Of a stretch of DNA of 40,856 bases, positions 1 through 8,040 are shown piece by piece; position 1 is the stretch's first letter, and each line of letters begins with the position of its first letter. The stretch spans positions 1-40,856 of the forward strand of contig CALFYA010000261.1 in assembly GCA_937952925.1 (NCBI GenBank). Reading direction: 5' to 3'. Under the pieces are notes generated by a model. That model ran no database searches, had not been told where the DNA came from, and saw nothing but the letters and a program-made list of their open reading frames with translations. Both the position numbers and the translations under genes were made by a program. This DNA comes from an uncultured Moraxellaceae bacterium (GTDB lineage: Bacteria > Pseudomonadota > Gammaproteobacteria > Pseudomonadales > Moraxellaceae).

Positions 1-290
1 GTCACTGCCAACTGATCCAGCAAGGCCAACTGTTGATTTTGGATATCCAAGCCAATGGATTTTTGCATCACATGGTACGCAATATTGTTGGCGTGCTGCT
101 AGAGATCGGTAGCGGCGAGCGTGAGCTTGAATGGATTGATTATTTGTTGTCGATCAAGGATCGTACTCAAGGCGGTGTCACTGCTCCGCCCGATGGCCTG
201 TATTTTATCCAAGCCTACTATCCTGAGCAGTTTGAATTGCCAGAGGTACCGTTGGGGCCTGTATGGCTGAATCTTGCATCAATCACTTGA
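1..290 (+). CDS. truA: tRNA pseudouridine synthase A, C-terminal part (cut by the window edge)
   Basis: The reading frame is open from the first bases of the window and stops at TGA 288-290, so only about the last 95 residues are present. The segment carries the TruA signature FLHHMVRNIVG, followed by the usual C-terminal strand ending in a DGLYF-type motif. TruA makes pseudouridine at positions 38-40 in the anticodon arm of many tRNAs and acts in the cytosol. The catalytic aspartate lies in the missing N-terminal half. No clear hairpin terminator follows. In pseudomonads truA lies downstream of leuB-asd-fimV in the same direction. Here leuB is 5.3 kb away on the opposite strand, which suggests rearrangement. 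The identification is secure; the start is outside the window. Confidence 0.93.
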   Translation, partial: HCQLIQQGQLLILDIQANGFLHHMVRNIVGVLLEIGSGERELEWIDYLLSIKDRTQGGVTAPPDGLYFIQAYYPEQFELPEVPLGPVWLNLASIT

Positions 291-362
291 TGCTATCGTG
301 TGTATAGGCTGATCATGCCGTGCATTTGTCCATACATGAGCTAAAACCGTTTTATTGACTGA

Positions 363-665
363 CTAATCTGCAAAATGATACTGAACGCTTTGCACCACTC
401 CTTTATGCAACACCACTTGACACGCCGAGCGGCCAAATGTTTTTTGTTCGGCTAAAAATGTTACACCAGATGTGGTGTGCGGCTGGGTTAAACCACGCGT
501 TTGGGCAAAATCATCTAATGCCTGAATCGACATATTTGGCACAATCTGATCACAAGTTTGACGCATACGCTGCTCTGCTGTTGCAAAATTATAGCTGCAG
601 TATGAAATCGCCAAAATTGGCATTAAACCAAAAATACTCTTCATGAGATGAGATCGTTTCATCAT
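363..665 (-). CDS. small secreted or membrane-anchored protein of unknown function
   Basis: This is a roughly 100-residue protein I do not recognise. It opens with a basic stretch (MMKRSH) and a hydrophobic segment of about 17 residues (about 8-25), which looks like an uncleaved anchor or a signal peptide. After that come a soluble tail with two cysteines and a C-terminal strand-rich part ending VQYHFAD. The frame extends upstream to 686, but I prefer the ATG at 665 because a GAGAG-like stretch lies just before it and the extension adds only polar residues ahead of the signal. It lies leftward after the AraC-type gene, but a strong terminator (701-723) separates them, so it probably has its own promoter. 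Convergent with truA. Confidence 0.5.
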   Translation of the reverse strand: MMKRSHLMKSIFGLMPILAISYCSYNFATAEQRMRQTCDQIVPNMSIQALDDFAQTRGLTQPHTTSGVTFLAEQKTFGRSACQVVLHKGVVQSVQYHFAD

Positions 666-700
666 CAACACTCTCGTGTCATCCATTGCTTATAAAATAA

Positions 701-723
701 AAAAGGCGCGAAATGCGCCTTTT
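701..723 (-). terminator. intrinsic terminator of the AraC-type gene
   Basis: GGCGC (705-709) and GCGCC (715-719) form a stem that A/T pairs extend at both ends. On the minus strand it is followed by a T-rich run. It begins 3 bp beyond the stop codon of the AraC-type gene. The flanking A and T runs could let it work in both directions. Confidence 0.8.
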
Positions 724-726
724 GAT

Positions 727-1737
727 TTAACTTTGCTTACGTTTGCGGTATTCCACCGGTGTCTCATTGGTCCAGCGTTTAAAGGCACGATAAAAGGTAC
801 TTGGCTCAGAAAAACCGGTCAAATACACAATCCGCTCCACGCTTTCGTGGGTCTGCGACAATAAGCGCTTGGCCAGCCGACAGCGATAATCCGACAAAAT
901 TTGCTGAAAGCTGGTATCGGCTTCAGCGAGCAACGTCCGCAATCGACGTGCAGGCATACCCAATTGTGCGGCGACCGTTTCTAGCGAGGTCTCACCACTC
1001 TCAAGCGTCGCCCCAATGGCACGGCGCACTTCGGCAACCAAATCAAAACGCGCCAACTCTTGCAGTTTTTCGAGCGCGAGCTGCTCATGCAAACGCAGCA
1101 ATTCTGGCTCAGATTGCCACAGCGGATGCTCCAAAATCGACGCATCAAAATACAAACGGGATTCACGTTGTCCCAAAATCACCGGACAGCCATAAATCCG
1201 CTGATATTCATCGGCATCGGCACCCTCGGGGAAATCCAACTCAATACAAATCGGTTGGAAACGACCTTCGGTGACAAAGCGGAAAAAGCGGAGCACGCCA
1301 ACCAGCAAACACTCGCTAAAATGACGCAGCACCAATACATCGTTGTATTGTGCAGGGCCATTGGTCAAATAGCATTGATCGCCTTCGATCACCAAATGGG
1401 CATTGAGCGCATCACTGACCAGTCGCTGATAGGCCAACGCACGGCGCAGACCATCGCCAAATGAGGTACTACTCATAAACAAGTATTCCATCACTTGACC
1501 ACGATACAGCGGCAAATGCTCACCAATATGCAAGCCAATATCACTATCACCACTGATGTCTTGAGCTGCGTGCCAAAAGGCTATCTGTGCATACAACGGC
1601 GTCCGTGCGCTTGCCTCGACTTGAGCCATCGCCACACCTGCACGTCCCAAGATTTGCTCGGTCGGCAAGCCTGCACGTCGCATCGCTTGATAAACCAAAC
1701 GAAATAATACGGCGGCATCAGTCAATTCACCCATCAT
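727..1737 (-). CDS. AraC-family transcriptional regulator (ArgR/OruR-like architecture)
   Basis: This is a cytosolic DNA-binding regulator of about 336 residues, the usual size of AraC proteins with an N-terminal arabinose-binding-like (PF12625-type) domain. Roughly residues 10-195 form that sensor part. The last 100 residues carry the two helix-turn-helix motifs, including the signature region LTGFSEPSTFYRAFKRW and the ending PVEYRKRKQS. The frame is open to 1899, but the ATG at 1737 has GGAG about 8 bases upstream and matches the family start; the extra 54 residues are not family-like. It is divergent from a small lipoprotein gene, and the 196-bp gap is where it might act. The effector is unknown; family members sense amino acids, fatty acids or other small molecules. 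Confidence 0.85.
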   Translation of the reverse strand: MMGELTDAAVLFRLVYQAMRRAGLPTEQILGRAGVAMAQVEASARTPLYAQIAFWHAAQDISGDSDIGLHIGEHLPLYRGQVMEYLFMSSTSFGDGLRRALAYQRLVSDALNAHLVIEGDQCYLTNGPAQYNDVLVLRHFSECLLVGVLRFFRFVTEGRFQPICIELDFPEGADADEYQRIYGCPVILGQRESRLYFDASILEHPLWQSEPELLRLHEQLALEKLQELARFDLVAEVRRAIGATLESGETSLETVAAQLGMPARRLRTLLAEADTSFQQILSDYRCRLAKRLLSQTHESVERIVYLTGFSEPSTFYRAFKRWTNETPVEYRKRKQS

Positions 1738-1871
1738 GGTGTCGCTCCGGCACAAATCAAAGGCGTAGGTTGTCTTAACATGCCAGATTTTATCATTTTT
1801 GGCAAAAGATGTTCTGTTGCAATTGGCTGGATTGACTGACAAAAATGACACTTCTTTCACTAAAATCAAGC

Positions 1872-1900
1872 TTGAACCATGATTCGACAGTTCGTACACT
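1872..1900 (+). promoter_or_regulatory. sigma-70 promoter of the small lipoprotein gene
   Basis: TTGAAC (1872-1877), a 17-bp spacer and TACACT (1895-1900) form a good sigma-70 promoter. The predicted transcript starts near 1907, about 27 bases before the lipoprotein ATG. Confidence 0.65.
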
Positions 1901-1933
1901 GGAATTCTTGCCTATCACCACTCAGGATGTATC

Positions 1934-2332
1934 ATGCGTATTTTCGCAAGTCTCGGCGCGATTGCCGCACTGTTACTGACAGGATGCCAACACCTTCATT
2001 TGACCCCCAACGATGCAGAAGTTGCACCCACGCATCACGGTCGCAATCCTCTTGCACCGATGCTTAGTCATCTCAAATCCGATCAGGGCAATAGTCTGCA
2101 TGATTACGCGACTGCGTGTATCCAAAAAAGCCGCCTCACCGCACCAAGCGTCGTGGGCAACATTATCCACACCCCCAACTATGCGCTGGTCACTTTGCAA
2201 AAAAATCAGCAAGCTGTGATGGGCGGCGAATTATGTATCGTCAACAAAGTCACCCATCGGATTGAAGTCACAGCGGTCGATGATTTGCAGTTTTTGCAAC
2301 AAACTGGGCAAAGTACCCCCACCGCGCCCTAA
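1934..2332 (+). CDS. small lipoprotein of unknown function
   Basis: This 132-residue protein has a classical lipoprotein signal: MRIF, a hydrophobic core, and the lipobox LLTGC with the lipidated cysteine at residue 18. The mature part is about 115 residues, has two further cysteines (in the ATACIQ and GELCIV contexts), and includes strand-like segments such as NYALVTLQKN. I recognise no domain. AGGATG lies about 7 bases before the start and supports it. It has its own promoter (1872-1900) and a terminator (2343-2370), so it is probably monocistronic. The divergent AraC-type regulator is a possible controller, by position only. Confidence 0.75.
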   Translation: MRIFASLGAIAALLLTGCQHLHLTPNDAEVAPTHHGRNPLAPMLSHLKSDQGNSLHDYATACIQKSRLTAPSVVGNIIHTPNYALVTLQKNQQAVMGGELCIVNKVTHRIEVTAVDDLQFLQQTGQSTPTAP

Positions 2333-2342
2333 TCTGTACAAA

Positions 2343-2370
2343 AAAACAGCAGCGCAAACGGTGCTGTTTT
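2343..2370 (+). terminator. intrinsic terminator after the small lipoprotein gene
   Basis: AAAACAGCA (2343-2351) and TGCTGTTTT (2362-2370) form a 9-bp stem with a 10-base loop. The T run is part of the 3' arm, just before the infA promoter. Confidence 0.65.
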
Positions 2371-2371
2371 C

Positions 2372-2400
2372 TTGAACTGTAACGATGCGCTCTATATAAT
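2372..2400 (+). promoter_or_regulatory. strong sigma-70 promoter of infA
   Basis: TTGAAC (2372-2377), exactly 17 bp, then the consensus TATAAT (2395-2400). It sits directly behind the preceding terminator and gives a leader of about 24 bases, as expected for a highly expressed monocistronic infA. Confidence 0.85.
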
Positions 2401-2430
2401 AATCGCCTTTCCAAATCTACTGGGTAGGCC

Positions 2431-2652
2431 ATGGCCAACAAAGAAGAGCTTATTGAGTTTGAAGGTGTCGTCACTGAAACCTTGCCCAATACCATGTTTC
2501 GCGTCCGTCTTGAAAACGGTCATGAAGTGATTGCTCATATTTCAGGTAAAATGCGTAAGCACTATATCCGCATTCTCACCGGCGACAGCGTCAAAGTTGA
2601 AATGACGCCTTATGACCTGAGCAAGGGTCGTATCACTTACCGCGCTCGTTAA
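2431..2652 (+). CDS. infA: translation initiation factor IF-1
   Basis: This 73-residue protein is one residue longer than the 72-residue E. coli IF-1. It is a single S1/OB-fold domain with the conserved IF-1 sequence NTMFRVRLENGH, HISGKMRKHYIRI and the ending GRITYRAR. IF-1 binds the 30S A site and helps IF-2 and IF-3 select the initiator tRNA. It has its own strong promoter (2372-2400) and a bidirectional-looking terminator (2675-2700). The Shine-Dalgarno is modest (GGTAGG before ATG). Identification is certain. Confidence 0.98.
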   Translation: MANKEELIEFEGVVTETLPNTMFRVRLENGHEVIAHISGKMRKHYIRILTGDSVKVEMTPYDLSKGRITYRAR

Positions 2653-2674
2653 TCAACGATTCGCGTTATTGTAC

Positions 2675-2700
2675 AAAAAGCCTCATTGCTGAGGCTTTTT
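2675..2700. terminator. bidirectional terminator between infA and the lprI-like gene
   Basis: AAAAAGCCTCA (2675-2685) pairs perfectly with TGAGGCTTTTT (2690-2700) around a TTGC loop. A and T runs on the two flanks allow termination of infA rightward and of the lprI-like gene leftward. Confidence 0.85.
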
Positions 2701-2708
2701 GTGTTTTG

Positions 2709-3095
2709 TTATGGCACAAATTTACTGCTGATACAGCCGACCGTTTTACACTCGCGCAAACGATCAGTCAGCCAATTGGTGCGCTCAGTGGTTTGATCAA
2801 GCAAACAACTGCTATTGATCACTTCACCCATATCGACGCTTTGCATGGTGCACGCCTGATCGCGCTGCCGAATCCATTGACGCTGTAGCGTTCGGAGGTT
2901 CTTTTTGTCGGTGGCTTTGAGCTTGCCCATCAATGCTTTATAGGTTTTATTCAGCTCCTGATCGGCTTGTTGGTAGACCAAGTTACTGCAATGCACTGCA
3001 TCTAGACTATTACGGGTCTGATCGCAATTGGCCGCTAAGCTCAGGCTACTCATGCCTAGCAAGCTTGCCAAGACGATGATGGTTTGGATCTTCAT
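2709..3095 (-). CDS. secreted LprI-like (DUF1311) protein, possible lysozyme inhibitor
   Basis: This is a 128-residue exported protein with an Ala-containing signal peptide (MKIQTIIVLASLLGMSSLSL, cleavage expected after AANA/LAA around residues 21-23). The mature part has the DUF1311/LprI pattern: several cysteines, the ADQELNKTYKALMGKL helix and RQWIRQRDQAC. LprI proteins of Mycobacterium inhibit lysozyme, but most proteobacterial members are uncharacterised, so inhibition is only a possibility. The frame runs to 3122; the ATG at 3095 is chosen because AGAGGA lies about 7 bases before it and the signal peptide starts there. It is divergent from eptA and ends at the shared terminator 2675-2700. 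Confidence 0.8.
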   Translation of the reverse strand: MKIQTIIVLASLLGMSSLSLAANCDQTRNSLDAVHCSNLVYQQADQELNKTYKALMGKLKATDKKNLRTLQRQWIRQRDQACTMQSVDMGEVINSSCLLDQTTERTNWLTDRLRECKTVGCISSKFVP

Positions 3096-3180
3096 GATGG
3101 TTCCTCTGAGCAAATCACACATGATAGGTGATCTGGTTTAGTTTAAAAAAACACCCGATTGTCATCTGCTGAACTGCTGT

Positions 3181-3197
3181 CTTAAGGATGATTTAAG
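3181..3197 (+). promoter_or_regulatory. PmrA (BasR)-box-like operator upstream of eptA
   Basis: CTTAAG (3181-3186), the 5-base spacer GATGA, and TTTAAG (3192-3197) form a direct repeat. This fits the known PmrA box, two YTTAAK hexamers five bases apart. A TAGTAT -10-like hexamer follows at 3208-3213, so the box covers the -35 region, as for a PmrA-activated promoter with no consensus -35. The predicted transcript starts near 3220, which also favours the eptA ATG at 3243. Confidence 0.7.
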
Positions 3198-3242
3198 GAC
3201 TGCATTTTAGTATATCGATTGAACTCGTGCGCTCGATTCATT

Positions 3243-4865
3243 ATGACACTTTCTGCCTTGATCCAACGGCTTCGCCAACCCGCAGGTCTTAATCTGACCG
3301 TTGCCCTGTGGCTGACCATGCTGTGTAACACCGAATTTTTCACACAGGTTTACCATTATACGCCTTACCAAGACGCAAGACGTTGGGTCTTTGTCGCGGT
3401 CACGTTTGTGTTGGTGTGGATGTATTTGCATCTGGTCTTTCAGTTGACCACATGGTGGAAGCTGTCACGCCCGCTGCTGAGCTTTTATGTATTTGCTGGC
3501 ACGGCGACTGCGTATTTTATCAATAACTTTGGTATTGGCATTGATCAAGGTCAAATCCAAAACCTCCTTGAAACCGATTGGACAGAAGCCAAAGATCTGA
3601 TGACCTTTGATTATTTTTTCCAAATTTTGGGGATGAGTATCCCTGCATGGCTGTGGATTTGGTGGCGAAAACCTGCCCCCTTGCCCCTCAACGCCGCACT
3701 CAAACAACGTGGTTTGGGCATTGTGCTGAGTTTGACCCTGATGGCGAGTATTGCAGGGATTTATTATGTCGATTATGCCGCGATGTTCCGTGAGCATCGT
3801 GAGCTACGCAATTTTTTGACCCCGCACAACTCTCTAGGCGGGCTGGTGCGTCATTATAAAAAGAAAAAAGCGGTCGAAAAGATGCCGTTACTGAGCTATG
3901 GCACAGATGCAACGCGTGTATCGCCCCCTGCGCAGCCACGCTTGTTGGTGATTATTTTGGGTGAAACGGCACGGGCGCAAAGCTTTGGCATCAATGGCTA
4001 TCCACGACAAACCACACCACAGCTGGCCGCTTTACCGATCATCAACTATCCCAACACCACCTCGTGTGGTACCGCCACCGCCGCATCGGTGCCCTGTATG
4101 TTTTCGGGCATGACCCATGCAGATTATGATGAAGATCTGGCCAAGCGGCGAGAAGGCTTACTCGATGTACTCAAGCATGCGGGCTATCAAGTGGGATGGA
4201 TGGATAATAATTCGGGCTGTAAGGGGGCATGTGATCGCATTGAAAACATTCCGCTGATTCCCGAACAAAAAAATCAATGGTGTCATGGCGATGGCTGCTG
4301 GGATGATTATTTGGTGGAAAGCCTTGCTGCCTATTTACCAACGCTACCCGTCCAAGATCGGGTGATTGTGTTGCATCAAGCGGGCAGTCATGGCCCCGCC
4401 TATTACCAGCGCTATCCCGAAGCCTTTAAACGCTTTACGCCCACTTGTGATACCAATGCGATCCAAGGCTGTGATCGTCAGCATTTGATCAATACCTATG
4501 ACAATACCATTGCATATACTGATCATGTGATTGCTAAGGTGATCAATCAGTTAGAGCAGAATTCTGCGTATCAAACGGCACTCTTATATGTGTCGGATCA
4601 TGGTGAGTCTACGGGTGAAAAGGGTTTGTATTTGCATGGTGCGCCTTACCTGTTTGCCCCCAAAGAGCAAACCCATATCCCGATGCTGATGTGGTTGTCG
4701 CCCGCGTTTATGCAGCACTACCCTGCGCAATCGGCTTGTCTAAAATCAGCCCAATCCAAAGCAGTTTCCCACGATCATTTTTTCCATACCATCTTGGGAT
4801 TAGCTCAGGTGAAGACCGAGGTCAAGCAACCCGCACTGGATTTAACCGAGTGCCAAGGGAGCTAA
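3243..4865 (+). CDS. eptA: lipid A phosphoethanolamine transferase (EptA/PmrC family)
   Basis: This is an inner-membrane enzyme of about 540 residues, the usual family length. It transfers phosphoethanolamine from phosphatidylethanolamine to lipid A phosphate on the periplasmic side. The N-terminal 200 residues contain about five membrane segments. The periplasmic sulfatase-fold domain carries the zinc site: Glu241 (in LGETARAQ), a nucleophilic Thr near 277 (in TSCGTATAASVPC) and Asp452-His453 (in SDHGES). Cysteine pairs typical of the family are present. The frame opens at TTG 3219, but a PmrA-box-driven transcript would start around there, so ATG 3243 is preferred although its Shine-Dalgarno is weak. 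It overlaps no gene and is followed within 3 bases by the PAP2 gene, so the two are likely co-transcribed. No pmrAB two-component genes are in the window. In this family, activity lowers the negative charge of lipid A. Confidence 0.9.
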   Translation: MTLSALIQRLRQPAGLNLTVALWLTMLCNTEFFTQVYHYTPYQDARRWVFVAVTFVLVWMYLHLVFQLTTWWKLSRPLLSFYVFAGTATAYFINNFGIGIDQGQIQNLLETDWTEAKDLMTFDYFFQILGMSIPAWLWIWWRKPAPLPLNAALKQRGLGIVLSLTLMASIAGIYYVDYAAMFREHRELRNFLTPHNSLGGLVRHYKKKKAVEKMPLLSYGTDATRVSPPAQPRLLVIILGETARAQSFGINGYPRQTTPQLAALPIINYPNTTSCGTATAASVPCMFSGMTHADYDEDLAKRREGLLDVLKHAGYQVGWMDNNSGCKGACDRIENIPLIPEQKNQWCHGDGCWDDYLVESLAAYLPTLPVQDRVIVLHQAGSHGPAYYQRYPEAFKRFTPTCDTNAIQGCDRQHLINTYDNTIAYTDHVIAKVINQLEQNSAYQTALLYVSDHGESTGEKGLYLHGAPYLFAPKEQTHIPMLMWLSPAFMQHYPAQSACLKSAQSKAVSHDHFFHTILGLAQVKTEVKQPALDLTECQGS

Positions 4866-4868
4866 GTG

Positions 4869-5591
4869 ATGCAAGGCATGGATGCACGCTTCTGGCAGTG
4901 GCAAGTCATAGGTCTGATCAGTTATGGCTTATTGTTGTGGGTGGTGTTTCGCCTGTGGCCGCTAGATGAATGGTTGATTTCGCCTTATGTGGGCACGCTG
5001 AGCCAGCCGTTTCCCCTCAAAGAAACATGGCTGCTAACAACCATCGCCCATGATGGACTCAAACGTTTGGTGATTATATTTGTTGTTTGTTTACTGGTGC
5101 TCATTGGGCTTGGGCAAAAATATCCCTCTCTTAATGCTTATCGCTCGACGATGTGGTTTGTGATTGCCGCAATGGCCGCATCATCCGGCCTTGTAGGGAT
5201 TTTAAAAGCATTTTCTCATCATTCCTGCCCGTGGCATCTCACCATGTATGGCGGTGTTGGGGGGATCGAGTATCCTCTGCTTGGTGTCATTCCCATTGAT
5301 GCAGGGGTGGGTAAATGCTTTCCTGGTGGACATGCCGCAGGTGGTTTTGCCTTACTTGCACTGTATTTTGCCGCCAAAGCGTATGGCTTACGACAGGCTT
5401 GGCGTTGTGCCTTGATCGGATTGGGCATGGGGATGCTGATGGGCTATGCACAGATGATGCGTGGGGCGCATTTCATGTCACACAACTTGTGGACACTGTG
5501 GTGGACGTGGCTGGTGCAGCTCATCATTTTTGCGTTATGGCAGTGGCGGTTTGCGACACAACGGTCTGGCATGCAGACCGCTGTGTTATGA
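4869..5591 (+). CDS. PAP2-family membrane phosphatase
   Basis: This is a membrane phosphatase of about 240 residues with about five or six hydrophobic segments. The three PAP2 motifs are recognisable but variant: KAFSHHSCPW with the downstream YGG, then CFPGGHAAGGFALLALYFAA (the PSGH motif as PGGH), and RGAHFMSHNLW (the R-x5-H motif). The CPW-YGG form marks a subgroup of PAP2 proteins often found beside lipid A-modifying genes. The start ATG 4869 has AAGGGAG (4855-4861) seven bases upstream, inside the end of eptA, indicating translational coupling. The substrate is unknown; undecaprenyl pyrophosphate, lipid A phosphate, or the diacylglycerol by-product pathway of EptA are possibilities. It is convergent with leuB four bases away, with no visible terminator. 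Confidence 0.83.
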   Translation: MQGMDARFWQWQVIGLISYGLLLWVVFRLWPLDEWLISPYVGTLSQPFPLKETWLLTTIAHDGLKRLVIIFVVCLLVLIGLGQKYPSLNAYRSTMWFVIAAMAASSGLVGILKAFSHHSCPWHLTMYGGVGGIEYPLLGVIPIDAGVGKCFPGGHAAGGFALLALYFAAKAYGLRQAWRCALIGLGMGMLMGYAQMMRGAHFMSHNLWTLWWTWLVQLIIFALWQWRFATQRSGMQTAVL

Positions 5592-5595
5592 GAGA

Positions 5596-6675
5596 TTAAG
5601 ACAGTGCGCTCACCACAGCATCACCCATCTCTTGCGTGCCGACGCGAGTCATGCCCTCAGACATGATGTCACCGGTACGCAACCCTTGATCAAGCACACG
5701 ACCCACCGCATCTTCGATCGCTTTGGCCGCGGTCTCTTGCTTGAAGGTATAACGCAGCATCATCGCGACCGACAAAATGGTGGCCAGCGGATTGGCAATG
5801 TTTTGACCAGCGATGTCTGGTGCACTGCCATGACATGGCTCATACATGCCTTTGCCATTTTCATCGAGGCTTGCCGATGGCAACATGCCAATTGAACCGG
5901 TCAGCATCGCCGCTTCATCCGACAAAATATCGCCAAACAAGTTGCCGGTGACAATCACGTCAAACTGCTTGGGGGCTTTGACCAATTGCATGGCGGCGTT
6001 ATCGACATACATGTGCGACAACTGAATATCGCTGTACTCGGCTTGCTGCAAGTGGGTAACGGTTTGCTTCCACAGCTCAGTCACTTCAAGCACGTTGGCT
6101 TTGTCCACCGAGCAGACTTTGCCGCCACGCAGACGCGCCATATCAAATGCGACTTTGGCAATCCGTTTGATTTCGCTTTCGCTATACACGTCGGTGTTGA
6201 AGCCTTGCTTCTCACCGTTTTCCAGCTCGCGGATGCCACGCGGTTGACCAAAATAAATCCCGCCGGTCAGCTCACGCACAATCAAAATATCCAAGCCTGC
6301 GACAATTTCAGGCTTCAAGCTCGACGCATCAGCAAGCTGTGGATACAAAATCGCAGGGCGCAAATTGGCAAATAAATTCAGCGCACTACGGATTTTGAGT
6401 AGACCACGCTCAGGGCGAATCGAACGCTCAATATTGTCCCATTTGTAGCCACCCACCGCACCGAGCAAAATCGCGTCTGCTGCTTGCGCTTGTGCCAAAG
6501 TTTCATCGGCCAACGGCACGCCAAAGTGATCAATCGAGCAGCCACCGAGCAGACCATGACTCCATGTCAGATCAAGGGCAAACTGCTGATTGATCACGGC
6601 CAAGACTTTTTCGGCAGCCGCCATGATTTCAGGGCCAATCCCATCACCCGCCAGAATCAAAATATGTTTGGACAT
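5596..6675 (-). CDS. leuB: 3-isopropylmalate dehydrogenase
   Basis: This 359-residue cytosolic enzyme has the standard family length. It oxidises and decarboxylates (2R,3S)-3-isopropylmalate with NAD+ in leucine synthesis. Visible signatures are the N-terminal LAGDGIGPE, the substrate region RPERGLLKIRS with ANLRPA, RELTGGIYFG, and the cofactor/metal region NLFGDILSDEAAMLTGSIGMLPSASL, then EPCHGSAPDIAGQ. A TTG-initiated frame begins one codon earlier, but ATG 6675 with AGGA-type upstream sequence is the likely start. It is the last gene of the leftward leuC-leuD-lipoprotein-leuB cluster and ends four bases from the convergent PAP2 gene. Confidence 0.97.
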   Translation of the reverse strand: MSKHILILAGDGIGPEIMAAAEKVLAVINQQFALDLTWSHGLLGGCSIDHFGVPLADETLAQAQAADAILLGAVGGYKWDNIERSIRPERGLLKIRSALNLFANLRPAILYPQLADASSLKPEIVAGLDILIVRELTGGIYFGQPRGIRELENGEKQGFNTDVYSESEIKRIAKVAFDMARLRGGKVCSVDKANVLEVTELWKQTVTHLQQAEYSDIQLSHMYVDNAAMQLVKAPKQFDVIVTGNLFGDILSDEAAMLTGSIGMLPSASLDENGKGMYEPCHGSAPDIAGQNIANPLATILSVAMMLRYTFKQETAAKAIEDAVGRVLDQGLRTGDIMSEGMTRVGTQEMGDAVVSALS

Positions 6676-6700
6676 CAATCCTATTCCTCATGCGGTCGGT

Positions 6701-7291
6701 TTATTGTGCAACCGACTGTTCTACAAATTCACCCAAACCAGTTTGGGGATCAAACGGACGACAAAACCTGCGGATTTGTCGTTTATTTTCAAGCACTTCA
6801 ATACACAACGGATCAGGAGTTGCTGCCGACAGCAAACTTGCAGGTTGTTGTTTGCGATCACGATATTGATGCAAACGATAAACATGCCCTGCTTTGAAGT
6901 GGTGAATCAACACAAACTGTTCGGCGCGATCAGTGGTGACTGGATAAAACTGAACCCGCACATGATGCGTCCCCGCATGGGTGACCACAAAACGCTGCAT
7001 ATCTGGGTCACGATCCATTTGATCCCGTTGGATCACTGCGGCGCGTTCAGCTTCAGCCGAAAACTTCACCCCATCGGCTTGATAGAGTGCCACTTCATCC
7101 AAGCGATCAAAGCGGCATCCGATCCCCCCCGAACAATACAGCCGCACCTGATCCACAGCTGCAAGCGGTGCTGGTGCCATACTGACTTGCGCTGGCGTCA
7201 ACACCATTTTTCGGGCAGGCGGCAGTGGCTGACAGGCGACGAGACCTGTCAACACACTCACGACGCCTGCGGTCAGCACATACAGACGCAT
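6701..7291 (-). CDS. uncharacterised lipoprotein inside the leu operon
   Basis: This 196-residue protein begins with a lipoprotein signal ending in LTGLVAC, with the predicted lipidated cysteine at residue 20. After a Pro/Ala-rich linker comes a domain with several cysteines (CSGGIGCRFDRLDEV, CIEV, RRFC) and strands such as HHVRVQFYPV. I recognise no named family. The frame extends to 7330, but ATG 7291 has AGGGAGA about 9 bases upstream and starts the signal peptide. It lies between leuD and leuB with gaps of 86 and 25 bases, all in one direction, so it is probably co-transcribed. No biosynthetic role in leucine synthesis is evident. Confidence 0.75.
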   Translation of the reverse strand: MRLYVLTAGVVSVLTGLVACQPLPPARKMVLTPAQVSMAPAPLAAVDQVRLYCSGGIGCRFDRLDEVALYQADGVKFSAEAERAAVIQRDQMDRDPDMQRFVVTHAGTHHVRVQFYPVTTDRAEQFVLIHHFKAGHVYRLHQYRDRKQQPASLLSAATPDPLCIEVLENKRQIRRFCRPFDPQTGLGEFVEQSVAQ

Positions 7292-7377
7292 CACTTGCTC
7301 TCCCTGACACCCTCGAGTTGCTCGCACCATGCGGCAACGGTTGGATCGGCAGTATACGTCATGTACAAAGTCCTCGT

Positions 7378-8028
7378 TTAGCCCTGAATTGTATTAAACA
7401 CCCACGGACGCGCGTGTTGGGCTTGTTGCTCAAACGCCACAATCGACGCTTGATCTTGCAGGGTCAGACCAATGTCATCCAAGCCGTTGAGCAGGCAGTG
7501 CTTGCGAAACGCATCCACGCTAAAGCTAAACGCTTCACCGTTCGGACGAATCACTTGCTGTGCGGCGAGATCAATGGTGAGCTGGTAGTTGGGCGTCGCG
7601 GCTTGTTCCTTAAACAACACATCGACTTGCTCCGCGGTCAAGATGACCGGCAACATGCCGTTTTTAAAACAGTTGTTAAAGAAAATATCGGCAAAGCTCG
7701 ATGCAATCACGGTACGAAAGCCATACTCTTCAAGCGCCCAAGGCGCATGCTCACGGCTCGAACCACAACCAAAATTCTCACGGGCAATCAAAATGGTGCT
7801 GCCCTGATATTGCGGTTGATTGAGCACAAACTCAGTGTTGAGCGGACGCTGGCTAATGTCTTGACCCAAATAGCCTTCGTCCAAATAACGCCATTCATCA
7901 AACAAGTTCACGCCAAAGCCAGAGCGTTTGATCGATTTTAAGAACTGCTTGGGAATGATCTGATCAGTATCGACGTTGGCACGATCTAAGGGCGTGACCA
8001 CACCCGTTTCACGGACATACGGTTTCAT
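7378..8028 (-). CDS. leuD: 3-isopropylmalate dehydratase small subunit
   Basis: This 216-residue protein pairs with LeuC to form isopropylmalate isomerase, which interconverts 2- and 3-isopropylmalate. The small-subunit aconitase swivel domain is clear: LDRANVDTDQIIPKQFLK near the N terminus and ENFGCGSSREHAPWAL in the middle, where the conserved GSSREHA loop contacts substrate. The length fits the bacterial type (about 200-215). It starts 12 bases after leuC and is followed, after 86 bases, by the lipoprotein gene. Confidence 0.97.
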   Translation of the reverse strand: MKPYVRETGVVTPLDRANVDTDQIIPKQFLKSIKRSGFGVNLFDEWRYLDEGYLGQDISQRPLNTEFVLNQPQYQGSTILIARENFGCGSSREHAPWALEEYGFRTVIASSFADIFFNNCFKNGMLPVILTAEQVDVLFKEQAATPNYQLTIDLAAQQVIRPNGEAFSFSVDAFRKHCLLNGLDDIGLTLQDQASIVAFEQQAQHARPWVFNTIQG

Positions 8029-8040
8029 GCTGCGCTCCTG

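Noticed and set aside
3219..3242. TTG start of eptA at 3219
   Set aside because: The predicted PmrA-dependent transcript starts around 3220, so the TTG would lie at or before the 5' end; ATG 3243 is preferred.
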